Origin: Xanthomonas chitinilytica
GTDB taxonomy: Bacteria > Pseudomonadota > Gammaproteobacteria > Xanthomonadales > Xanthomonadaceae
DNA: 64,000 bases
Direction: 5' to 3'
NCBI RefSeq assembly: GCF_026107455.2
Contig: NZ_JAPCHY010000010.1
Location: 1 to 64,000 of the forward strand
The number at the start of each line of letters is the position of its first letter. Position 1 is the stretch's first letter. Below are positions 58,743 through 64,000 of this stretch, piece after piece. Both the position numbers and the translations under genes were made by a program. The notes under the pieces are model-generated. The model saw only the letters and a list, made by a program, of their open reading frames with translations, was not told where the DNA came from and did no database searches.

Positions 58743-58759
58743 TTAGACCTTGGTCGTAA
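58743..58759. promoter_or_regulatory. Candidate regulator site in the acs-porin divergent promoter
   Basis: TTAGACCTTGGTCGTAA, a near-palindrome (GACC-TT-GGTC with TTA/TAA flanks) about 105 bp upstream of acs and 114 bp upstream of the porin. A related half (CGACTAATGG) follows about 15 bp later. A CrbR-like operator is a guess from position and shape. Confidence 0.35.
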
Positions 58760-58872
58760 CCCGCTCCGGCTTCGACTAATGGCGAATGGCGGCCCTTGCC
58801 GGCGACGCGCAACCTCGGCCCGACCGTGCCTGTAGCGCGGCAACGTCTTGCCACCGGGAGAGAGGCAATCCA

Positions 58873-60255
58873 ATGAACCAACGCATGATGAAGACGGCCC
58901 GCAGGCCGTTGGCGGCCGCACTGTTCGTCGCGCTGATCGCGCCGGGCATGGCGTTCGCGCAGACCGCCAGAGAGCAGGCGCTTGAGGCCCGCGTGGCCGA
59001 CCTGGAGCGTCAGGTGCAGCTGCTGCTTTCGGCCCAGCAACAGCAGCAGGGCCAGATCAGCCAGACGCAGACCGAGATCACCGAGGTCAAGGCCAGCCAG
59101 GCCGAACGCCCGGCGGTGCCGGCCGGCAAACAGCCGATCCAGGTCACCAGCATCACTCCGGGCGCCGCGCCGGGTACCACGTTCAAGTTCGGCGGCTTCA
59201 TCAAGGCCGACTTCCTGGCCACGCAGACCGGCGACGGCCAGCTGGCCGACGACGCCACCGGCCGCGCGCTGTACCTGCCCGGGCAGACCCCGGTGCACGG
59301 CGCCGGCGGTTCGGGCGAGCGTTCCAGCGTGGACTACAACGCCCACGCCAAGTTCTCGCGCTTCAACCTGGGCGTGGACCACGTCAGCGAATCCGGCGAC
59401 AAGGCCGGCGCGCTGGTGGAGATGGACTTCTTCGGCAACTCGCTGGGCAACCAGACCGCCACCAACACCTACGGCGTGACCCTGCGCCACGCCTACATGT
59501 ACTGGAACAACTGGCTGGCCGGCCAGACCTGGTCCAACTTCATGGACGCCGGCTCGATCCCCGAAGCGGTGGATTTCGTCGGCCCGACCGATGGCGTGCT
59601 GTTCGTGCGCCAGGCGCAGATCCGCTACACCAATGGCGGTTTCAGCGCGTCGCTGGAGAATCCGGAAACCACGCTGATCGGCGGCGTCAACTCCGATCGC
59701 GGTTCGCTGCCCGACCTGACCCTGCGCTACGGCTGGAAGGGCGACTGGGGCACCTTCGGCGTCGCCGGCCTGCTGCGCCAGCTCAAGGTCGACAACCAGG
59801 CTACCGGCGCCGATGCGACCAAGGTGGCCGGCGGCCTGACCCTGGGCGGCAAGTGGGTGGTCGGCGACAGCGACAGCATCCATTACCAGCTCAGCGGCGG
59901 CGAGGGCATCGCCCGTTACGTCGGCCTTGGCATCACCCAGGACGCGTCCTACGACGTGCTGCGCGACGAGCTCGACCCGACCGGCGTGATCGCCGGCTAC
60001 GTCGGCTGGCGGCATGCGTTCACGCCCAAGCTGCGCACCAACCTGATCTACGCCCGCAGCGACTACGACAACGACGCCTCGATCACCGGCCCGCTGGTGA
60101 CCAAGAGCGTGCAGAGCATCCGCGGCAACGTGTTCTACACGCCGATGCCCAAGGTCGATGTCGGCGCCGAACTGATGTACGGCGTGCGCGAGATCGAGGA
60201 CGGCCGCAAGGGCGACATCAGCCGCGTCCAGTTCACCACCAAGTACAGCTTCTGA
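58873..60255 (+). CDS. DcaP-like outer-membrane porin
   Basis: 460-residue exported protein. Signal peptide with LAAALFVALIAPGMAFAQ; then a trimerising coiled coil (LEARVADLERQVQLLLSAQQ, residues about 32-70), as in DcaP channels; then a 16-strand-type barrel beginning FKFGGFIKADFLATQTGDGQ and ending in the aromatic FTTKYSF. It probably passes small carboxylates, given acs and the MFS transporter next to it. GGGAGAGAGG precedes the start. Confidence 0.85.
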   Translation: MNQRMMKTARRPLAAALFVALIAPGMAFAQTAREQALEARVADLERQVQLLLSAQQQQQGQISQTQTEITEVKASQAERPAVPAGKQPIQVTSITPGAAPGTTFKFGGFIKADFLATQTGDGQLADDATGRALYLPGQTPVHGAGGSGERSSVDYNAHAKFSRFNLGVDHVSESGDKAGALVEMDFFGNSLGNQTATNTYGVTLRHAYMYWNNWLAGQTWSNFMDAGSIPEAVDFVGPTDGVLFVRQAQIRYTNGGFSASLENPETTLIGGVNSDRGSLPDLTLRYGWKGDWGTFGVAGLLRQLKVDNQATGADATKVAGGLTLGGKWVVGDSDSIHYQLSGGEGIARYVGLGITQDASYDVLRDELDPTGVIAGYVGWRHAFTPKLRTNLIYARSDYDNDASITGPLVTKSVQSIRGNVFYTPMPKVDVGAELMYGVREIEDGRKGDISRVQFTTKYSF

Positions 60256-60263
60256 CGGTGACG

Positions 60264-60293
60264 CGAAGGGGTGCCGGCGCCGGCACCCCTTCG
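60264..60293 (+). terminator. Perfect 15-bp palindrome after the porin gene
   Basis: CGAAGGGGTGCCGGC followed directly by its inverse complement (30 bp, no natural spacer), nine bases after the stop codon, then TCGATCCTG. Probable terminator. Confidence 0.7.
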
Positions 60294-60383
60294 TCGATCC
60301 TGCAAATCCCCACGTCGGTCCGTTCCATGTCCTGAACACCCACCACATCCCGCTACACGATTGCTTCGGAGGGGAAGCGACTC

Positions 60384-62045
60384 ATGTCCAGCACAACCGC
60401 AGCCACACCGGCCCCTGGTGCACTCACCAAGGGCCACAAGAAGGTCATCTTCGCATCGAGCCTGGGTACCGTTTTCGAATGGTACGACTTCTATCTGTAC
60501 GGCTCGCTCGCGCTGATCATCTCCCGCCAGTTCTTCAGCGGCGTCAACGAAACCACCGGCATGATCTTCACGCTGCTGGCTTTCGCCGCCGGTTTCTTCG
60601 TGCGTCCGTTCGGCGCGGCCTTCTTCGGCAGCCTCGGCGACCGCATCGGCCGCAAGTACACCTTCCTCATCACCATCCTGATCATGGGCATCTCGACCTT
60701 CCTGGTCGGCGTACTGCCCAACTACGCCTCGATCGGCTTCACCGCGCCGGTGATCCTGATCGTGCTGCGCCTGGCGCAGGGCCTGGCGATGGGCGGCGAG
60801 TACGGCGGTGCCGCCACCTACGTGGCCGAGCATGCGCCGCCGGGCAAGCGCGGCTTCTACACCAGCTTCATCCAGACCACCGCGACGCTGGGCCTGTTCC
60901 TGTCGCTGGCGGTGATCCTGGGTTGCCGCTACGCGCTGGGCGTGGAGGCGTTCGAGGACTGGGGCTGGCGCATTCCGTTCCTGGCGTCGATCGTGCTGCT
61001 GGGCATCTCGGTGTGGATCCGCCTGCAGCTGAGCGAGTCGCCGCTGTTCCAGCAGATGAAGGCCGAAGGCAAGGGTTCCAAGAAGCCGTTCCGCGATTCG
61101 ATCAAGGGCGGCAACCTGAAGCTGATGCTGCTGGTGCTGTTCGGCGCCACCGCCGGCCAGGCCGTGGTGTGGTACGGCGGCCAGTTCTACGCGCTGTTCT
61201 ACCTGCAGAGCATGCTCAAGGTCGATCTGACCGTGTCCTACCTGCTGATCGCGGCGGCGCTGCTGCTGGCCACGCCGTTCTTCCTGTTCTTCGGCTGGCT
61301 GTCGGACAAGATCGGCCGCAAGAAGATCATCATGGCCGGCTGCCTGCTGGCCGCGGTGACCTACATCCCGATCTTCAAGGGCATCACCCACTTCGCCAAC
61401 CCGGCGATCGACGAGGCCAGCCGCAACTCGCCGGCCGTGGTCGTGGCCGATCCCAACACCTGCAGCTTCCAGTTCGATCCGGTGGGCGTGCGCAAGTTCA
61501 CCAGCTCCTGCGACATCGCGACCGCCGCGCTGACCCGTGCCGGCGTTCCGTACACCGTGGAAGCCGCGCCGGTCGGTTCCCTGGCCCAGGTCAACGTGGG
61601 TGAGCACTCGCTGAGTTCGTACGAGGCGGCCGGGCTGGCGGGCGATGCGCTCAAGTCCGCGCAGGGCGACTTCGGCGCTGCGCTGAAGGAGGCCCTGGTG
61701 GCGGCCGGCTATCCGGCCAAGGCCGAGACCGACCGCATCAACATCCCGATGACGATCCTGCTGCTGTGGCTGCTGGTGATCTACGTGACCATGGTCTACG
61801 GCCCGATCGCCGCCTACCTGGTCGAGCTGTTCCCGACCAGGATCCGCTACACCTCGATGTCGCTGCCGTACCACATCGGCAACGGCTGGTTCGGCGGCTT
61901 CCTGCCGGCGATCTCGTTCGCGCTGGTGGCCGGTACCGGCAACATCTACTACGGCCTGTGGTACCCGATCGGCATCGCGCTGATGACGCTGGTGATCGGC
62001 ACGCTGTTCCTGCGCGAGACCAAGGACGTGGACATCACCAAGTAA
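60384..62045 (+). CDS. MHS-family MFS transporter with a large extracytoplasmic insertion
   Basis: 553-residue inner-membrane symporter of the metabolite:H+ symporter (ProP/shikimate-like) type. SSLGTVFEWYDFYLYGSLA is the family's first-helix hallmark, GSLGDRIGRKYTF and GWLSDKIGRKKI are the two MFS loop motifs, and AQGLAMGGEYGGAATYVAEH is typical. About 115 residues (roughly 335-450) form a hydrophilic insertion between helices, with two cysteines (NTCSF, SSCD). The start follows GGAGGGG. Cargo is unknown; its place next to acs and the porin suggests a carboxylate. Confidence 0.88.
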   Translation: MSSTTAATPAPGALTKGHKKVIFASSLGTVFEWYDFYLYGSLALIISRQFFSGVNETTGMIFTLLAFAAGFFVRPFGAAFFGSLGDRIGRKYTFLITILIMGISTFLVGVLPNYASIGFTAPVILIVLRLAQGLAMGGEYGGAATYVAEHAPPGKRGFYTSFIQTTATLGLFLSLAVILGCRYALGVEAFEDWGWRIPFLASIVLLGISVWIRLQLSESPLFQQMKAEGKGSKKPFRDSIKGGNLKLMLLVLFGATAGQAVVWYGGQFYALFYLQSMLKVDLTVSYLLIAAALLLATPFFLFFGWLSDKIGRKKIIMAGCLLAAVTYIPIFKGITHFANPAIDEASRNSPAVVVADPNTCSFQFDPVGVRKFTSSCDIATAALTRAGVPYTVEAAPVGSLAQVNVGEHSLSSYEAAGLAGDALKSAQGDFGAALKEALVAAGYPAKAETDRINIPMTILLLWLLVIYVTMVYGPIAAYLVELFPTRIRYTSMSLPYHIGNGWFGGFLPAISFALVAGTGNIYYGLWYPIGIALMTLVIGTLFLRETKDVDITK

Positions 62046-62080
62046 CGTTCTCTCCCGGACCGGCATTGCCGGTCATCCCG

Positions 62081-62112
62081 AGGCGCCGGTTCCCACCGGC
62101 GCCTTTTTTTTT
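62081..62112 (+). terminator. Rho-independent terminator of the MFS gene
   Basis: AGGCGCCGGT, loop TCCC, ACCGGCGCCT, followed by a T-run to 62112. A second small hairpin (GACCGGC-ATT-GCCGGTC, 62058-62074) precedes it. Confidence 0.93.
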
Positions 62113-62215
62113 GCCGGTGCGATGGCGGGAGCGGTCCGCCATGGCACCGCGTGGCTGCGCGGCGGCGGGCGAACGGCCACAATGGGCCGTCGTCGCCACC
62201 CGGTCGCCTGCCGCC

Positions 62216-63622
62216 ATGTCCGAACAACCCGTCACGCTCGATGCCCTCCTGCTGCGCACACGCCAGGCGTGGGCGCGGCAGCGTCCCGATTTCCAGCAGC
62301 GCCGCGACGACCTGCGGCGGCTGCGCGCGGCGTTCAAGACGCGGCTGCCGGCGATGACGGAAGCCATCGCCGCCGACTTCGGCCACCGTTCGCACCACGA
62401 ATCGCTGATCGCCGACGGCATGGCCGTGCTCGGCGAGATCGACCACCTGCTGCGCCACCTCAAGGGCTGGATGAAGCCGCGCCGGGTCGGCGTCGGCTGG
62501 CGCTTCTGGCCGGCGCGGGCGCAGCTGCGGCCGTTGCCGGTGGGCGTGGTCGGGGTGATCTCGCCGTGGAACTATCCGGTCAATCTGGCGTTGGTGCCGC
62601 TGGCCACCGCGATCGCCGCCGGCAACCACGTGCTGCTCAAGCCGTCCGAGCACACTCCGCGCACCAGCGCCTTCCTGCAGGAGCTGCTGGCCGAGGTGTT
62701 CCCGCCGGAGCGGGTGGCGGTGGTGCAGGGCGGCGCCGAGGTGGCTGCCGCGTTCGCCGCGCTGCCGCTGGACCACCTGGTGTTCACCGGTTCCACCGCG
62801 GTCGGGCGCAAGGTGATGGCCGCGGCGGCGGCGAACCTGACGCCGCTGACGCTGGAGCTGGGCGGCAAGTCGCCGGCGATCGTCTGCCCCGGCTATCCGC
62901 TCGAGCGCGCCGCCGCGCGGCTGGCCACCGGCAAGTGGTTCAACGCCGGCCAGACCTGCATCGCCCCGGACTACGTGCTGATCGATGCCGGCCGCGAGGC
63001 GGCGCTGGTGCAGGCGCTGCGCGCGCAGGTGCTGGCCCGCTACGGCGATTTCGCCGATCCGCGCGACTACACCCGGATCGTCAACGAAGGCCAGTACCGG
63101 CGCCTGCGCGGCATCGTCGACGACGCCCGCGCGCGCGGGCTGGAGGTGATCGAACTGGCGACGCTGGACCCGGCCGTGGCCGAGCGCGAGCGGCTGCTGC
63201 CGCCGACCGTGATCCTGCAGCCCGGCGACGACGCGGCGGTGATGCAGGAGGAGATCTTCGGGCCGATCCTGCCGGTGCGCGGCTACCGCTCGCTGGACGA
63301 GGCCATCGCCACCGTCAACGGCCGCGAGCGGCCATTGGCGCTGTACCCCTTCAGCGACGACCGCGACGCGATCGAACGCATCCTCGGCGCCACCGTCGCC
63401 GGCGGCGTCACCGTCAACGACACCCTGCTGCATTTCGCGATCAACGGCCTGCCGTTCGGCGGCATCGGCGCCAGCGGCATGGGCGCCTACCATGGCCGCG
63501 CCGGCTTCGATGCGATGAGCAAGCAGCTGCCGGTGCTGTGGCAGGCGCGCCGCGCCGGCAGCGATCTGCTCAAGCCGCCCTATGCCAGGGTGGCGCGCTT
63601 CATCGACCTGATCGTGCGCTGA
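62216..63622 (+). CDS. Coniferyl-aldehyde-dehydrogenase-like aldehyde dehydrogenase
   Basis: 468-residue NAD(P)-dependent dehydrogenase oxidising aldehydes to acids. GVISPWNYPVNLALVPLATA is the cofactor region, LVFTGSTAVGRKVM the Rossmann glycines, TLELGGKSPAIVC holds the general-base Glu, and FNAGQTCIAPDYVL the catalytic Cys248. The short class 3-like length without a long C-terminal extension fits CalB/class III enzymes. Upstream MFS terminator separates it from the acetate cluster. Its stop codon lies in the loop of a hairpin shared with the next gene. Confidence 0.9.
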   Translation: MSEQPVTLDALLLRTRQAWARQRPDFQQRRDDLRRLRAAFKTRLPAMTEAIAADFGHRSHHESLIADGMAVLGEIDHLLRHLKGWMKPRRVGVGWRFWPARAQLRPLPVGVVGVISPWNYPVNLALVPLATAIAAGNHVLLKPSEHTPRTSAFLQELLAEVFPPERVAVVQGGAEVAAAFAALPLDHLVFTGSTAVGRKVMAAAAANLTPLTLELGGKSPAIVCPGYPLERAAARLATGKWFNAGQTCIAPDYVLIDAGREAALVQALRAQVLARYGDFADPRDYTRIVNEGQYRRLRGIVDDARARGLEVIELATLDPAVAERERLLPPTVILQPGDDAAVMQEEIFGPILPVRGYRSLDEAIATVNGRERPLALYPFSDDRDAIERILGATVAGGVTVNDTLLHFAINGLPFGGIGASGMGAYHGRAGFDAMSKQLPVLWQARRAGSDLLKPPYARVARFIDLIVR

Positions 63623-63638
63623 GGCGCACGATCAGGTC
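63605..63638. terminator. Bidirectional hairpin built from two convergent gene ends
   Basis: GACCTGATCGTGCGC (63605-63619), loop TGAG, inverse complement (63624-63638): a perfect 15-bp stem. The loop holds the aldehyde dehydrogenase stop codon, and the right arm holds the SDR stop codon. Confidence 0.8.
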
Positions 63639-64000
63639 ACCGGCAGCGTGCCGCCGTCGATGGTGAATTCGCTACCGGTGATGGCGGCCGCAAGCGGCGA
63701 GAGCAGGAAGGCGATCAGGTTGGCCACCTCGGCCGGCCTGGCCGGCCGGCCCAGCGGAATGCCGCCCAGCGCCTGCATGACGATGCGCTTGCCGCCCTCG
63801 TAGTCGGTGCCGGCCTGTTCGGCCAGCCGCTGCGCCAGCGCCACCGAGGCCTCGGTCTCGACCCAGCCCGGCGCCACCCGCACCACGCGCACGCCGCGGG
63901 CGGCCACTTCCTTGGACAGGCTCTTGCTGTAGGTCGCCAGTGCGGCCTTGGCCGCGGCGTAGGCGGTGGTGGATTCGGGCAGCGGCAGCCGGCTCTGGAT
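63632..64000 (-). CDS. Short-chain dehydrogenase/reductase (3' part; gene runs off the right edge)
   Basis: C-terminal 122 residues of an SDR oxidoreductase. The catalytic Tyr-Lys pair is [15 protein letters not shown], with [15 protein letters not shown] as the post-active-site strand. The ending [14 protein letters not shown] is the classical SDR C-terminus. The Rossmann glycine motif is beyond the window. Substrate unknown. Confidence 0.88.
   Translation of the reverse strand: MQSRLPLPESTTAYAAAKAALATYSKSLSKEVAARGVRVVRVAPGWVETEASVALAQRLAEQAGTDYEGGKRIVMQALGGIPLGRPARPAEVANLIAFLLSPLAAAITGSEFTIDGGTLPVT

Overview
The window is GC-rich DNA (roughly 68-70% in most genes) with dense, tightly packed genes. 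It fits a gammaproteobacterium of the Xanthomonadaceae/Lysobacteraceae (Pseudoxanthomonas, Stenotrophomonas or Luteimonas type). Pointers are the XylR-type box TGGTAGCGCTAACA ahead of xylB, GTAG-type REP palindromes resembling the SMAG repeats of Stenotrophomonas, an S46 dipeptidyl-peptidase, and several -10 elements placed almost on the start codon. The genus cannot be fixed from the sequence alone.

Layout. 0-3.7 kb: D-xylose uptake and catabolism on the minus strand (xylB, xylA, start of a sugar porter). 3.9-9.9 kb: housekeeping genes (ttcA, rdgC, a YgjP-like metallopeptidase, an alpha/beta hydrolase coupled to hemH, a SYLF protein). 9.9-11.4 kb: tatABC. 12.2-13.6 kb: a secreted trypsin-fold protease and a small lipoprotein. 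13.9-18 kb: a membrane protein, a class I glutamine amidotransferase and a GspE/PilB-type ATPase. 18.2-21.5 kb: glyQ, an overlapping small membrane ORF, and glyS. 21.9-27.5 kb: tamA-tamB. 27.7-30.7 kb: S46 peptidase and an orphan OmpR-type regulator. 31.1-43.4 kb: a three-gene surface operon made of a 2633-residue DUF11/SdrD-B-like secreted protein, an outer-membrane barrel with an Ig/invasin-like N-terminal region, and an OmpA-family protein. 43.5-47 kb: a TPR protein with a degenerate GGDEF domain, and a divergent histidine kinase.

47-62 kb looks like an acetate-utilisation region. It holds a CrbS/MxtR-type kinase fused to a sodium/solute symporter domain, a CrbR/ErdR-type LuxR regulator, acetyl-CoA synthetase, a DcaP-like porin and an MHS-type MFS transporter. 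It is interrupted by a rearrangement: a truncated mntP copy joined to a second, frameshifted copy of the kinase receiver domain, then a large gene, then intact mntP with an apparent yybP-ykoY Mn2+ riboswitch. The large gene encodes a fusion of parallel beta-helix, lipoyl-type domain and two CbxX/CfqX AAA+ modules, and is the best candidate here for an undescribed system. The window ends with a coniferyl-aldehyde-type dehydrogenase and the 3' end of an SDR gene on the opposite strand, sharing a convergent hairpin.

No rRNA, tRNA, CRISPR array, prophage or transposase gene was seen.
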